In this document: positions 9,890 to 19,308 of the stretch, piece after piece
How positions within the stretch are numbered: position 1 is the stretch's first letter
Layout of the letters: each line of letters opens with the position of its first letter
From: Ahrensia sp.
Lineage (GTDB): Bacteria > Pseudomonadota > Alphaproteobacteria > Rhizobiales > Rhizobiaceae
Direction: 5' to 3'
DNA: 64,000 nt
Assembly: GCA_028817895.1 (NCBI GenBank)
Contig: JAPPOQ010000023.1
Location: forward strand, 1-64,000
Program-made: the position numbers and the translations under genes
The notes under the pieces: generated by a model
Databases searched by the model: none
The model's input: only the letters and a program-made list of their open reading frames with translations
Told to the model about the DNA's origin: nothing

Positions 9890-9920
9890 CGACTGGTGGC
9901 TTTCAATTGGCCACCGGTCG
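9890..9920 (+). repeat. Long hairpin between rplO and secY
   Basis: Positions 9890-9900 pair with 9910-9920 as an 11-bp stem containing one G-T wobble, over a 9-base loop (TTTCAATTG). It is the most stable-looking structure in the spc block. No T-run follows, so an mRNA processing or leader element is more likely than a terminator. Confidence 0.5.
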
Positions 9921-9996
9921 CCTATATTCTGGCGCAAAGGGATGGCTCCTTCAGCTGAGGGGCGGCGGCCAATGTGCTGCGTGACGGGAGACCGAT

Positions 9997-11388
9997 ATGG
10001 CATCTGCTGCCGAACAATTGGCTGCCAATCTGAGCTTTTCGACCTTCTCGAAAGCGACAGATCTGAAGAAGCGGCTTTGGTTCACACTGATGGCGCTGAT
10101 TGTTTATCGGCTCGGCACCTATATTCCGGTCCCCGGCATCAATCCTGACCAATTGGCCGCTGCATTTGAGCAGCAAAGCCAGGGTGTTTTGGGCCTCGTT
10201 AATATGTTTGCTGGTGGAGCGGTCGAGCGGCTTGCGATTTTTGCGCTCGGCATCATGCCCTACATTTCCGCCTCCATCATCATGCAACTCATGACATCGG
10301 TTGTGCCGACGCTTGAGCAGCTGAAGAAAGAGGGTGAGCAAGGGCGCAAGGTCATCAACCAATACACCCGCTACGGCACGGTGCTTCTCGGCACGGCGCA
10401 GGCCTATGGTATCGCACTTGGCCTGAACGGTTCGGAAGGCATGGTCACCAATCCCGGCTGGTTCTTCATTCTCACAACCGTGGTGACGCTGGTCGGCGGC
10501 ACCATGTTCCTCATGTGGCTGGGTGAGCAGATCACCGCGCGCGGCATCGGCAATGGTATCTCGTTGATCATCTTCGCCGGTATCGTGGCCGCGCTGCCCG
10601 GAGCCTTGGCCCAGCTTCTTGATGCGGGTCAGACCGGCACGATCTCGACGCTGACCATGCTTGCCGTGCTGGTATCGATCGTTTTGCTGATCGCTTTCAT
10701 CGTGTTCATCGAACGGGCGCAGCGCCGGTTGCTGATCCAGTATCCAAAGCGGCAGGTTGGCAACAAGATGTTTCAGGGTGACTCATCTCACCTGCCACTG
10801 AAGCTGAACACGGCTGGCGTGATCCCGCCGATTTTCGCCTCATCGCTTTTGCTGCTGCCGGCCACAATCACCGGATTCTCCTCAACTGGCGTTCAGTCGG
10901 ACTGGGCGGCGATGATCACGGCGTTTCTAGGACGCGGCCAGCCCGGTTACCTGTTGTTCTACGGCTCGATGATTGCGTTCTTCGCGTTTTTCTACACGGC
11001 CATCGTGTTCAACCCGAAGGACACGGCGGACAATCTCAAAAGCCATGGCGGGTTTATTCCAGGCATTCGCCCCGGCGAACGCACGGCCGAATATATCGAC
11101 TATGTGCTGACGCGCATAACGGTTCTGGGCGCGCTTTATCTCGTCTTTGTGTGTTTGTTGCCGGAGATGTTCCTGACCGGGCTTGGGATCTCCGTCTTCC
11201 TGGGTGGCACTTCTTTGCTGATTGTGGTGAGCGTCACCATGGATACGGTCAATCAGGTTCAAAGCCATCTGTTTGCCCAGCAATATGAGGGCCTCATACA
11301 GAAGTCGAAGTTGCGCGGCGCCAAGGGCGGTCGTAGTGCAACCAAAAGCCCGGTCCGGGGCGGCAAGTCGGGACGACGCAAAAAATGA
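9997..11388 (+). CDS. secY: Protein translocase subunit SecY
   Basis: Channel-forming subunit of the Sec translocon in the inner membrane. The 463 residues contain ten predicted membrane helices, the plug region ([12 protein letters not shown] and following), [16 protein letters not shown] and the cytoplasmic loop near [14 protein letters not shown]. The basic C-terminal tail (last 30 residues, rich in Lys, Arg, Gly, Ser) is longer than in E. coli SecY (443). ATG 9997 follows CGGGAGACC. It overlaps adk by 4 bases. Confidence 0.98.
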   Translation: MASAAEQLAANLSFSTFSKATDLKKRLWFTLMALIVYRLGTYIPVPGINPDQLAAAFEQQSQGVLGLVNMFAGGAVERLAIFALGIMPYISASIIMQLMTSVVPTLEQLKKEGEQGRKVINQYTRYGTVLLGTAQAYGIALGLNGSEGMVTNPGWFFILTTVVTLVGGTMFLMWLGEQITARGIGNGISLIIFAGIVAALPGALAQLLDAGQTGTISTLTMLAVLVSIVLLIAFIVFIERAQRRLLIQYPKRQVGNKMFQGDSSHLPLKLNTAGVIPPIFASSLLLLPATITGFSSTGVQSDWAAMITAFLGRGQPGYLLFYGSMIAFFAFFYTAIVFNPKDTADNLKSHGGFIPGIRPGERTAEYIDYVLTRITVLGALYLVFVCLLPEMFLTGLGISVFLGGTSLLIVVSVTMDTVNQVQSHLFAQQYEGLIQKSKLRGAKGGRSATKSPVRGGKSGRRKK

Positions 11389-12041
11389 GACTTATTCTGT
11401 TGGGGCCGCCGGGTGCCGGGAAGGGCACTCAGGCGCATTTGATGGTTGAGCATCTGCGTATACCGCAGCTTTCAACCGGCGATATGTTGCGCGCTGCGGT
11501 GGCGGCTGGAACGGAGACCGGCCTGCGGGCAAAAGCCATCATGGATGCCGGCAAGCTGGTTTCGGATGATGTGGTCAATGCGATCGTGTCGGAACGGATC
11601 GACCAAGAAGATTGCGCAAACGGCTTTATCCTCGATGGCTATCCGCGCACGCTCGCTCAGGCAGATGCCGTGGAGGGCATGTTGCAGGACAAGGGGCAAC
11701 AGCTGGATGCTGTTGTTGAGTTGCGTGTCGATGATGAAGCCATCGTCGAGCGCATCGCCGGTCGCTACACCTGCACCACTTGCGGAGCGGGTTATCACGA
11801 CACGCTGAACAAACCGGAGCAGGAAGGCATCTGCGACAAATGCGGCGGCAGCGAATTCAAACGCCGCCCGGATGACAATGCCGAATCCGTTCGCACGCGT
11901 CTGATGGTCTACTACAAGGAAACGTCGCCGCTCATCGGCTATTACCATGCAAAGTCCTTGTTGAAGCCAGTGGATGGCATGCTGGGCATTGAAGAAGTTT
12001 CAGGCCAGATCAATCAGGTTCTCGACACGCTTGAGTCGTGA
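11385..12041 (+). CDS. adk: Adenylate kinase, zinc-binding LID type
   Basis: Interconverts ATP plus AMP and 2 ADP in the cytoplasm. The 218-residue protein has the P-loop GPPGAGKGT at residues 7-15, the DGYPRT segment of the AMP site and a long-form LID with four cysteines (C130, C133, C150, C153) that should hold zinc; E. coli Adk lacks these. ATG overlaps the secY stop by 4 bases, the usual secY-adk coupling. Confidence 0.98.
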   Translation: MRLILLGPPGAGKGTQAHLMVEHLRIPQLSTGDMLRAAVAAGTETGLRAKAIMDAGKLVSDDVVNAIVSERIDQEDCANGFILDGYPRTLAQADAVEGMLQDKGQQLDAVVELRVDDEAIVERIAGRYTCTTCGAGYHDTLNKPEQEGICDKCGGSEFKRRPDDNAESVRTRLMVYYKETSPLIGYYHAKSLLKPVDGMLGIEEVSGQINQVLDTLES

Positions 12042-12141
12042 CGATCGCACGATTGGGGCGCCATTTGCGGTGCTTCACGGCAACTGATTGTGGCCCGGTA
12101 AGTATCGCGCATATTGTCACATTTTCACCGCAATCCGCCTG

Positions 12142-12170
12142 TTGACGACACGGCATATTCGGCCTAAGTG
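12142..12170 (+). promoter_or_regulatory. Candidate sigma-70 promoter for rpsM operon
   Basis: TTGACG at 12142-12147, a 17-base spacer and TAAGTG at 12165-12170. The -35 box is good for alphaproteobacteria; the -10 box is weak. Inferred from sequence only. Confidence 0.4.
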
Positions 12171-12240
12171 CACACTACATTTCGCGACATCGCATGGATC
12201 GGATTCGGGAAGGCTCTTGGCTTGCCGGAACGGTCTTTTT

Positions 12241-12267
12241 GGGTTTTGAGAGAGGTTCGCAAAACCC
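12241..12267 (+). repeat. Leader hairpin 1 upstream of rpsM
   Basis: GGGTTTTG at 12241-12248 pairs perfectly with CAAAACCC at 12260-12267 over an 11-base loop. It is inside the expected rpsM 5' untranslated leader and may be a ribosomal-protein binding or attenuation structure. Confidence 0.4.
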
Positions 12268-12300
12268 TTGCGTTGAAGCAACCGCCCTTCCAACAGCCTG

Positions 12301-12316
12301 AACCGGGACGCCGGTT
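12301..12316 (+). repeat. Leader hairpin 2 upstream of rpsM
   Basis: AACCGG at 12301-12306 and CCGGTT at 12311-12316 form a 6-bp stem over GACG, 18 bases before the AAGGAG ribosome-binding site of rpsM. Confidence 0.35.
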
Positions 12317-12346
12317 GAAAAAGGCAAATTCCTCAAGGAGATCAGC

Positions 12347-12715
12347 GTGGCTCGTATCGCTGGCGTCAACATCCCGACAAATAAGCGCACTGTGATCGCG
12401 CTGCAATATATTCACGGTATCGGCAAGAAACACGCCGCTGACATCATCAGCAAAGCCAATATTCCGGCTGAGCGTCGTGTCAATGAACTGTCCGATGCCG
12501 AGGTTCTTCAAATCCGCGAAATCATTGACCGTGACTTCATGGTGGAGGGTGATCTTCGCCGCGAAGTCTCCATGAACGTCAAGCGTCTCATGGATCTGGG
12601 TGCCTATCGTGGTCTGCGCCATCGCCGCAATCTGCCGGTTCGCGGGCAGCGGACCCACACGAATGCGCGCACGCGCAAGGGTCCCGCCAAAGCGATTGCA
12701 GGTAAGAAAAAGTAA
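12347..12715 (+). CDS. rpsM: 30S ribosomal protein S13
   Basis: Small-subunit head protein that contacts tRNAs. It starts with GTG at 12347, placed 6 bases after a strong AAGGAG (12335-12340), which decides the start. The 122-residue product matches S13 from [14 protein letters not shown] to the basic [24 protein letters not shown] end. First gene of the alpha operon; rpsD (S4), present here in E. coli, is absent as in other alphaproteobacteria. Confidence 0.97.
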   Translation: MARIAGVNIPTNKRTVIALQYIHGIGKKHAADIISKANIPAERRVNELSDAEVLQIREIIDRDFMVEGDLRREVSMNVKRLMDLGAYRGLRHRRNLPVRGQRTHTNARTRKGPAKAIAGKKK

Positions 12716-12722
12716 GCGTCAC

Positions 12723-12750
12723 AACCGGCTTCGTTTTCTCGGGGCCGGTT
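12723..12750 (+). repeat. Hairpin between rpsM and rpsK
   Basis: AACCGGC at 12723-12729 and GCCGGTT at 12744-12750 form a perfect 7-bp stem over a 14-base loop in the 142-base gap. No T-run follows directly. Confidence 0.4.
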
Positions 12751-12857
12751 CAGTCGTGTGTGTTTGTTTCATCGCGACTGATAACAGAGTGATTGACCAA
12801 ATTCTGATGTAGCCGCTGGCGTTACGGCGGTGTCGATATCCAAAAAGGACGAATGAA

Positions 12858-13247
12858 ATGGCGAAAGATGCCGCTCGCGTCAAAAGGCGTGAAAGAAAGA
12901 ACATCGCATCGGGCGTGGCCCATGTGAACTCCACCTTCAACAACACCATGATCACCATCACGGATGCGCAGGGCAATACCATTGCTTGGTCATCTGCCGG
13001 TGCGCAGGGTTTCAAGGGTTCGCGCAAATCGACCCCCTTTGCCGCCCAAGTGGCTGCTGAGGATGCCGGCAAGAAAGCGCAGGAGCACGGCATGCGCACG
13101 CTTGAGGTTGAGGTGCGTGGTCCCGGTTCCGGTCGTGAATCTGCGCTGCGGGCGCTTCAGTCGATTGGATACACGATCACCTCGATCCGCGATGTGACCT
13201 CTGTTCCGCATAATGGCTGCCGCGCGCGCAAACAGCGCCGCGTCTGA
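12858..13247 (+). CDS. rpsK: 30S ribosomal protein S11
   Basis: Platform protein next to the E site. The 129 residues carry [21 protein letters not shown] near the N-terminus and the C-terminal [21 protein letters not shown], both diagnostic. AAAAAGGACG lies upstream of ATG 12858. Confidence 0.97.
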   Translation: MAKDAARVKRRERKNIASGVAHVNSTFNNTMITITDAQGNTIAWSSAGAQGFKGSRKSTPFAAQVAAEDAGKKAQEHGMRTLEVEVRGPGSGRESALRALQSIGYTITSIRDVTSVPHNGCRARKQRRV

Positions 13248-13260
13248 CCGAATTATCCTG

Positions 13261-13288
13261 ACTGCCGCGACCATCCGGCGGCAGTTTT
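13261..13288 (+). terminator. Terminator-like hairpin between rpsK and rpoA
   Basis: An 8-bp perfect stem (13261-13268 with 13278-13285, 9-base loop) runs into TTTT at 13285-13288. Another 12-bp palindrome, CGACAATTGTCG, follows at 13291-13302. It could attenuate transcription into rpoA and rplQ or act as a processing site. The U-run is short, so termination is probably partial at most. Confidence 0.4.
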
Positions 13289-13339
13289 GACGACAATTGT
13301 CGCGATTGGATGGCGACAGTGATTGGTAAGGATACCCAA

Positions 13340-14347
13340 ATGATCAACAGGAACTGGCAGGAACTCATCAAGCCCAACAAACTGGAAGTTTCCGCCGACG
13401 GAACCAAAGGCACGATGGTTGCCGAGCCACTTGAGCGGGGTTTCGGTCTGACACTCGGCAATGCGCTGCGCCGCGTTTTGCTGTCTTCGCTTCAGGGCGC
13501 TGCTGTCACCGCTGTGCAGATTGACGGCGTTCTGCATGAATTCTCGTCCATCCCCGGCGTTCGTGAGGATGTGACGGACATCATTTTGAATATCAAGGAA
13601 CTCGCCATCAAGATGGAAGGCGAGGGACCGAAGCGCATGGTTGTGCGCAAGGAAGGTCCGGGCACAGTGACCGCTGGTGACATTCAGACCGTTGGTGATG
13701 TTGAGATTCTCAACCCGGATCTGGTCTTGTGCACGCTGGACGAGGCCGCGGAAATCCGCATGGAATTCACGGTCGATACCGGCAAGGGCTACGTCGCTGC
13801 CGAGCGCAACCGCCCGGAAGATGCGCCCATCGGGCTCATCCCGGTCGATAGCCTGTATTCCCCGGTCCGCAAATGCTCCTACAAGACGGAGAACACACGT
13901 GAGGGGCAGGTTCTTGACTACGACAAGCTGACGCTGTCCATCGAAACCGATGGTTCTGTCTCCCCGGAAGATGCATTGGCTTACGCCGCGCGCATCCTTC
14001 AGGACCAGTTGACGATCTTCGTAAACTTCGAAGAGCCCCACAAGGAAGTCGTGCAGGAGCAGGTTGCGGAACTCGCCTTCAACCCGGCTTTACTGAAGAA
14101 GGTGGACGAGTTGGAGCTTTCCGTACGCTCCGCCAACTGTCTGAAGAACGACAACATCGTCTATATCGGGGATCTCATCCAGAAAACCGAAGGCGAAATG
14201 TTACGTACGCCAAACTTTGGTCGCAAGTCGCTCAACGAAATCAAGGAAGTGCTGGCCACCATGGGCCTGCATCTGGGCATGGAAATTCCAGCCTGGCCGC
14301 CGGAAGACATTGAGGACCTCGCAAAGCGTTACGAGGACCAGTACTGA
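13340..14347 (+). CDS. rpoA: DNA-directed RNA polymerase subunit alpha
   Basis: Scaffold for assembly of RNA polymerase and contact point for activators and UP elements. ATG at 13340 ([14 protein letters not shown]) follows AAGGA at 13328-13332 and fits the family better than an ATG ten codons upstream. The 335 residues give an N-terminal dimerisation domain ([17 protein letters not shown]) and a C-terminal DNA-binding domain (about residues 250-325: [19 protein letters not shown] and [13 protein letters not shown]). Confidence 0.98.
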   Translation: MINRNWQELIKPNKLEVSADGTKGTMVAEPLERGFGLTLGNALRRVLLSSLQGAAVTAVQIDGVLHEFSSIPGVREDVTDIILNIKELAIKMEGEGPKRMVVRKEGPGTVTAGDIQTVGDVEILNPDLVLCTLDEAAEIRMEFTVDTGKGYVAAERNRPEDAPIGLIPVDSLYSPVRKCSYKTENTREGQVLDYDKLTLSIETDGSVSPEDALAYAARILQDQLTIFVNFEEPHKEVVQEQVAELAFNPALLKKVDELELSVRSANCLKNDNIVYIGDLIQKTEGEMLRTPNFGRKSLNEIKEVLATMGLHLGMEIPAWPPEDIEDLAKRYEDQY

Positions 14348-14353
14348 CGTTTC

Positions 14354-14415
14354 CCGGGCTGCTCGATCGGCCCGGTACAATTCAACAAGCGCGCCCTTAA
14401 GACCTAGAGCGCGCT
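14354..14415 (+). repeat. Two hairpins between rpoA and rplQ
   Basis: CCGGGC at 14354-14359 pairs with GCCCGG at 14370-14375 (10-base loop), and AGCGCGC at 14388-14394 pairs with GCGCGCT at 14409-14415 (14-base loop). Both are perfect and lie in the 92-base gap. Confidence 0.4.
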
Positions 14416-14439
14416 CCACTCCGAAGAAGGAAAAGGCAA

Positions 14440-14886
14440 ATGCGCCACCGCAAACAGGGCAGAAAGCTCAACCGTACCTCAAGCCACCGCAAGGCCATGT
14501 TCAAGAACATGTCGGTCTCGCTCATTACGCATGAGCAGATCGTTACCACTTTGCCAAAGGCCAAGGAATTGCGCTCCGTTGTCGACAAGCTGATCACGCT
14601 GGGCAAGAAGGGTGGCCTGCATGCGCGCCGTCAGGCAGCATCCCAGTTGCAGGATGATGCTGCTGTTGCAAAACTGTTTGACACTCTGGCGGATCGCTAC
14701 AAAGAGCGCCCCGGCGGATACACGCGCGTGTTGAAAGCCGGCTTCCGCTATGGTGACAACGCACCCATGGCTGTGATCGAACTCGTCGACCGCGATGTGG
14801 ACGCCAAAGGCAAGGCCGATCGCGAGCGCCTTGAGGCCGAAGAGGCCGAGATGGAGGCGGAAGAGGCTGCACCCGCAGCAGCGTGA
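14440..14886 (+). CDS. rplQ: 50S ribosomal protein L17
   Basis: Large-subunit protein near the tunnel exit. The 148-residue product starts [20 protein letters not shown] and contains [26 protein letters not shown]. The acidic/Ala tail ([17 protein letters not shown]) resembles the L3 tail in this genome and extends the protein past E. coli L17 (127). GAAGAAGGAAAAGG is the ribosome-binding region. Confidence 0.97.
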   Translation: MRHRKQGRKLNRTSSHRKAMFKNMSVSLITHEQIVTTLPKAKELRSVVDKLITLGKKGGLHARRQAASQLQDDAAVAKLFDTLADRYKERPGGYTRVLKAGFRYGDNAPMAVIELVDRDVDAKGKADRERLEAEEAEMEAEEAAPAAA

Positions 14887-14917
14887 AAGCCTGGCTCATC
14901 ACGCATGAACAGAATTC

Positions 14918-14939
14918 GGGGGCCGCGCGCCCCCTTTTT
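14918..14939 (+). terminator. Intrinsic terminator after rplQ
   Basis: GGGGGC at 14918-14923 pairs with GCCCCC at 14929-14934 and is followed at once by TTTTT (14935-14939). This closes the ribosomal-protein cluster. Confidence 0.85.
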
Positions 14940-15026
14940 CTTGGTTCCTTGCAGACGTCTTGAGCGGTTGGCTGCGCATCGCACCCGGCCTATATCTGGT
15001 GACGAGTGCTCTGTTGGAGGCGTGTC

Positions 15027-16457
15027 ATGATTCGATTGTCCGCATTTCTGGTGGCGTTGACCGCAATGCTCGCGGCTGCGTCAGCGCAGGGCACCAGCGG
15101 TCTACGCGGCGCCGTCAATGGCGATCGTGTTGTTCCGCAGAACCGCACCCAGGTTCAGTTCTCCTATGCGCCTTTGGTGCAGCAGGTGTCGCCATCGGTG
15201 GTGAATGTCTATGCGGCGCGTCAGGTGCAGCAGCGGCGCTCACCGTTTGCCGGCGACCCATTTTTCGAACGCTTCTTTGGAGACAATGTCTTTGGCGACC
15301 GGTCGCGGCAGCGGCAGGCGCGTTCGCTGGGCTCCGGGGTCATTATTCACAGCGATGGAATCGTCATCACGAACCATCATGTCATTGAAAATGCTGATGA
15401 AGTGAAAGTGGCTCTGGCAGATGGACGCGAGTTTTCCGCACAAATCAAGCTGATTGACAAACAGTCCGATCTTGCCGTCCTTCAAATCGAGGAAAGTCAG
15501 AACTTTACCGCCGTGCCTTTGGGCGATTCCGATGACTTGCTGGTGGGCGATCTCGTATTGGCCATCGGCAACCCGTTTGGTGTTGGGCAAACTGTAACCA
15601 GCGGTATCGTCTCCGCTTTGGCACGCAGCCAGACCGGAATCACGGATTTCGGCTTTTTCATTCAGACCGATGCGTCGATCAATCCGGGCAATTCGGGTGG
15701 TGCATTGGTTGCAATGGACGGGTCACTGATCGGTATCAACACCGCTATCTTTTCGCGCTCCGGCGGATCAAATGGCATCGGCTTCGCAGTTCCCTCAAAT
15801 ATGGTACGGGTCGTTCTCGACAGCGTTCTTCGCGGAAGCGAGACGCTGATGCGGCCGTGGATTGGCGCGGAATTCCAGTCAGTTACGTCAGATATTGCAG
15901 AATCCCTCGGTCTGCCGCAGCCGGTTGGCGCCCTGGTGGCGGGGGTCATCTCCGGCAGCCCGGCAGAGCAGGCAGGGCTGCGGCTTGGCGATGTCATCTT
16001 GCAATTGGACGGGCGGCCGATCGAGCATGTCGATGCTTTGGGGTATCGGCTGGCCACGGCAGGTCTTGGCCGTGAAATCGACGTGACGGTTCTGACGCGC
16101 GGAGAAGAAAGATCGCTGCGTTTGAGCCTCATGGAAGCGCCCGAAACGCCGCCGCGAGACATGCGCATTGTCGGTGGACGTTCGCCTTTTACCGGAGCGA
16201 CGGTGGCCAATCTATCACCGCGTGTTGCGCAGGAATTGGGCATGCGCGGTGCAACTGTCGGCGTTGTTGTCCTCGGCGTGGATGCGCGCAGCCCTGCACG
16301 CCGGTTTGGTTTTCGCCGCAAGGACATCATTCGCAGCGTTAATGACTTTGAGATTGAAAGCACCGCTCAGCTGGATGATGTTGCCCGCTCCCGTCCGGGC
16401 GGGTGGCGCTACGAGTTTGAGCGTGACGGTCGTCGCTATCGTCAGGCTGTCCGTTGA
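15027..16457 (+). CDS. Do/DegP-type periplasmic serine endopeptidase
   Basis: Envelope quality-control protease and chaperone. ATG at 15027 follows GGAGG (15016-15020). A Sec signal peptide occupies residues 1 to about 21 (cut after ASA). The trypsin-like domain has the triad H118 (VITNHHV), D148 (SDLAVLQ) and S223 (NPGNSGGA). Two PDZ domains follow, from about residue 280 and residue 390. At 476 residues it has the DegP/DegQ layout. It begins a forward run with rarA (15 bases on). Whether it is DegP, DegQ or DegS-like cannot be settled here, but two PDZ domains argue against DegS. Confidence 0.93.
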   Translation: MIRLSAFLVALTAMLAAASAQGTSGLRGAVNGDRVVPQNRTQVQFSYAPLVQQVSPSVVNVYAARQVQQRRSPFAGDPFFERFFGDNVFGDRSRQRQARSLGSGVIIHSDGIVITNHHVIENADEVKVALADGREFSAQIKLIDKQSDLAVLQIEESQNFTAVPLGDSDDLLVGDLVLAIGNPFGVGQTVTSGIVSALARSQTGITDFGFFIQTDASINPGNSGGALVAMDGSLIGINTAIFSRSGGSNGIGFAVPSNMVRVVLDSVLRGSETLMRPWIGAEFQSVTSDIAESLGLPQPVGALVAGVISGSPAEQAGLRLGDVILQLDGRPIEHVDALGYRLATAGLGREIDVTVLTRGEERSLRLSLMEAPETPPRDMRIVGGRSPFTGATVANLSPRVAQELGMRGATVGVVVLGVDARSPARRFGFRRKDIIRSVNDFEIESTAQLDDVARSRPGGWRYEFERDGRRYRQAVR

Positions 16458-16472
16458 CCCGAATGCCGCGCC

Positions 16473-17804
16473 ATGGCGGATCTCTTCTCTGACGGATCGG
16501 GCGAGTTTCCAAAGGCTGAGGCAAAGGCTGCCGCCCCGCTCGCCGAACGGTTGCGACCCAAATCGTTGGCTGAGGTTGTTGGGCAGGGTCACCTCGTTGG
16601 CGAAGAAGGAGCGCTGACCCGCATTCTCGGCTCAGATGCGCCCGGGAGCCTGATTTTCTGGGGGCCGCCAGGGACGGGAAAGACGACGGTCGCGCGCTTG
16701 TTGGCGCGTGAAACGGGGCATCACTTTGAACAGATTTCCGCGATCTTTTCCGGCGTTGCCGATCTGAAGAAAGTGTTCGAAGGTGCGCGATTGCGCAGCC
16801 AGAACGGCGTGCAGACGCTTCTGTTTGTCGATGAAATTCATCGCTTCAACCGTGCGCAGCAGGACTCGTTTCTGCCGGTCATGGAAGACGGCACCATCAC
16901 ACTTATTGGCGCCACGACCGAAAATCCCTCTTTTGAACTGAACGCCGCCCTCTTGTCGCGGGCGCGGGTGCTCACTTTCAAGTCACATGACTTCGACAGT
17001 CTTGCCGCATTGCTGGAGCGCGCCGAAGCAAGCGAAGGTCGTGCGTTGCCGCTCGATGAAGAAGCCCGGCAGGTGCTTCTTCGCATGGCTGATGGTGACG
17101 GCCGCTCCATTCTGGCTTTGGCAGAGGAGGTGTGGAAGGCTGCGCGCGATGAGGAGACGTTTGACGCGAAGGCACTTCAAGACGTTCTGCAACGCCGAGC
17201 GCCGATTTATGACAAAAGCCAGGACGGGCATTACAATCTCATCTCCGCCCTGCACAAATCGGTGCGCGGGTCCGACCCCGATGCTGCGCTTTATTATCTC
17301 GCGCGCATGTTCGACGCAGGAGAGGACCCGCTCTATCTGGGGCGACGCCTGGTGCGTATGGCCGTTGAAGACATCGGCCTGGCCGACCCTCAGGCGCTGC
17401 AAATCGCCAATGCCGCCAAGGACGCCTATGACTATCTTGGTTCGCCCGAAGGTGAACTGGCGCTGTCCCAAGCCTGCCTCTATCTCGCAACAGCGCCGAA
17501 ATCGAATGCTGTCTATGTCGCCCACAAAGCAGCCATGCGGTCCGCGAAGCAGAACGGGTCCCTTCCGCCGCCGCGCCACATACTCAACGCACCGACATCG
17601 CTGATGAAGGAGGAGGGCTACGGCGCTGGTTATCTTTATGACCATGATCAGCCTGATGCATTCTCAGGCCAGAATTACTTTCCCGAAGCCATGGAGCGCG
17701 AGACCTACTACGTGCCTGTAGATCGCGGATTTGAACGCGATATTGCCAAGCGGCTGGAGTATTGGAACAGACTGCGCAAGCAACGCAGCTCGCAAGATGA
17801 ATAG
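16473..17804 (+). CDS. rarA: Replication-associated recombination protein A (RarA/MgsA), AAA+ ATPase
   Basis: Clamp-loader-like ATPase acting at stalled replication forks. The 443 residues show Walker A GPPGTGKTT with K70, Walker B FVDEIHRFN, sensor 1 IGATTENPSF and the C-terminal MgsA tetramer domain (YNLISALHKSVRGSDPDAALYYLARM and ALSQACLYLATAPKSN). Length is normal. It starts 15 bases after the protease gene and is followed by crcB, a common gene order in Rhizobiales. Confidence 0.96.
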   Translation: MADLFSDGSGEFPKAEAKAAAPLAERLRPKSLAEVVGQGHLVGEEGALTRILGSDAPGSLIFWGPPGTGKTTVARLLARETGHHFEQISAIFSGVADLKKVFEGARLRSQNGVQTLLFVDEIHRFNRAQQDSFLPVMEDGTITLIGATTENPSFELNAALLSRARVLTFKSHDFDSLAALLERAEASEGRALPLDEEARQVLLRMADGDGRSILALAEEVWKAARDEETFDAKALQDVLQRRAPIYDKSQDGHYNLISALHKSVRGSDPDAALYYLARMFDAGEDPLYLGRRLVRMAVEDIGLADPQALQIANAAKDAYDYLGSPEGELALSQACLYLATAPKSNAVYVAHKAAMRSAKQNGSLPPPRHILNAPTSLMKEEGYGAGYLYDHDQPDAFSGQNYFPEAMERETYYVPVDRGFERDIAKRLEYWNRLRKQRSSQDE

Positions 17805-17846
17805 TAGGGCTGGCCAAGACACCGCAAATTGGATATTGCGCCGCCC

Positions 17847-18227
17847 ATGCAACAGTTTTTGCTCATCTTTGTCGGTGGCGGACTTGGCGCCGCGGGCCGC
17901 CATTATGTGTCGGCCTTTGCCTTGCGCCAGTTCGGCCCGGCATTTCCATATGGCACCCTGGCGGTCAATGTTGCTGGTTCACTGGTGATGGGGCTTTTCA
18001 TCGGCTGGCTTGTCCAACGCGGCGGCGACATTTCGTTGCGGTTGTTCTTCGCGACGGGCGTTCTGGGCGGTTTCACGACCTTCTCAGCTTTTTCGCTCGA
18101 TTTCGCCAATCTGTGGCAGCGCGGAGAGATGGTTGCTGCATCACTTTATGTCTTGTCTTCAGTTGGAGCCTCGCTGGTGGCGGTTTTCGTCGGCCTCGCG
18201 CTGGCTCGGATCGCGTTTGCGGCCTGA
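17847..18227 (+). CDS. crcB: CrcB/Fluc fluoride ion channel
   Basis: Inner-membrane dimeric channel that exports fluoride. ATG at 17847 (MQQFLLIFVGGGLGA) gives 126 residues, the usual size. Four membrane helices are evident, with LGAAGRHY, the GTLAVNVAGSLVMGLF helix and the phenylalanine-box motif GFTTFSAFS. No recognisable fluoride riboswitch lies upstream. The stop overlaps the ribosome-binding site (TGAGG) of the next gene. Confidence 0.95.
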   Translation: MQQFLLIFVGGGLGAAGRHYVSAFALRQFGPAFPYGTLAVNVAGSLVMGLFIGWLVQRGGDISLRLFFATGVLGGFTTFSAFSLDFANLWQRGEMVAASLYVLSSVGASLVAVFVGLALARIAFAA

Positions 18228-18235
18228 GGTTTGCC

Positions 18236-19243
18236 ATGGCGCTCAACGCTGTAACGCAAAAAACGGTCGATAACGATGAGGCGGGCATGCGCCTTGATCG
18301 CTGGTTCAAGCAGCATTTCCCCGGGCTGGGCTTCGGCAGGCTTCAGAAGCTGTTGCGATCGGGGCAAGTGCGCATTGATGGCACGAGGGCAAAGACGTCG
18401 ACGCGGCTGGAAGCAGGGCAGCTTGTGCGGGTGCCGCCGCTCGACGATGAGGCTTCGCGCCCGCGGTACATGACGGCCAACACCATTCGGGACCGCGCTG
18501 ATGGCGATGTCTTGCGCGACATGCTGCTGTTTGAAGATGCCAAAGTGCTTGTTTTCAACAAGCCGTCGGGTCTCGCCGTCCAGGGTGGATCGGGAATCAA
18601 TCGTTCTGTCGATTCCATGCTGGAGGCTTTGCGAGACAAGAGCGGCCAGAAACCACGCCTGTGTCACCGGCTGGACCGAGATACATCGGGCGTTCTGGTG
18701 GTGGCGAAAACGCGGGGTGCAGCCGCCGCTCTCACGGGCAGTTTTCGGCATCGCGACACGCGCAAAACCTATTGGGCTCTGGTGCGTGGCGTGCCGCGCC
18801 ACCAACAGGGTCGCATTTCAACCTATCTCGTCAAGGAACAGACGCCCGAAGGTGACAGGATGCGCGTCGCGCAGCATGGCGAACGCGGTGCGGATCATGC
18901 CGTTTCAACCTACCGACTGATCGATTCCGGACCCCGCAGCGTGTCATGGCTTGAAATGAGTCCCCACACTGGGCGCACGCACCAGCTTCGTGTTCATGCG
19001 CAACATTTGGGACACCCCATTATTGGCGATCCAAAATATTTCGATGTGGAGAACTGGTCGCTGCCCGGGGGCGTTCAGAAGCGGCTTCACTTGCATGCCA
19101 GACGTTTGCTGATCCCGCATCCGGACCCTCAACAGGCGCCGATAGATGTGACCGCTCCGCTGCCGCCACATATGGTGCAAAGCTGGAATTTGTTCGGTTT
19201 CGACGAAGCTGACGGATTGCCGCTCGACGATGGGTCGATCTGA
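18236..19243 (+). CDS. rluC: RluA-family pseudouridine synthase, RluC-like
   Basis: Converts specific uridines of 23S rRNA to pseudouridine. ATG at 18236 (MALNAVTQKTVDNDEAGMRL) is decided by TGAGG at 18225-18229; a longer upstream frame overlaps crcB and is rejected. The 335-residue protein has an N-terminal S4 RNA-binding domain (about residues 16-75) and a catalytic domain with HRLDRDTSG, catalytic D147, and the HTGRTHQLRVH motif. RluC fits the S4 domain and length; RluD is the alternative. Confidence 0.92.
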   Translation: MALNAVTQKTVDNDEAGMRLDRWFKQHFPGLGFGRLQKLLRSGQVRIDGTRAKTSTRLEAGQLVRVPPLDDEASRPRYMTANTIRDRADGDVLRDMLLFEDAKVLVFNKPSGLAVQGGSGINRSVDSMLEALRDKSGQKPRLCHRLDRDTSGVLVVAKTRGAAAALTGSFRHRDTRKTYWALVRGVPRHQQGRISTYLVKEQTPEGDRMRVAQHGERGADHAVSTYRLIDSGPRSVSWLEMSPHTGRTHQLRVHAQHLGHPIIGDPKYFDVENWSLPGGVQKRLHLHARRLLIPHPDPQQAPIDVTAPLPPHMVQSWNLFGFDEADGLPLDDGSI

Positions 19244-19308
19244 TCTTCCAAAAGCCACACAAGCACGCCATAGCAGGTGCCGAATTGGAAGAAATGCCGA
19301 GAGCACGC

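Larger units (their letters stand above)
12042..12346 (+). other. 305-base gene-free gap, rpsM leader
   Basis: No convincing gene lies here. It holds a candidate promoter (12142-12170) and two inverted repeats (12241-12267 and 12301-12316) ahead of the GTG start of rpsM. It separates adk from the alpha operon and probably carries the alpha-operon promoter and a structured 5' leader. Confidence 0.6.

Noticed and set aside
13253-14041. 262-residue frame antisense to rpoA
   Set aside because: Shadow of a highly conserved gene, no ribosome-binding site or family match.
17805-17846. Fluoride riboswitch before crcB
   Set aside because: The gap is only 42 bases and shows none of the conserved riboswitch pattern.
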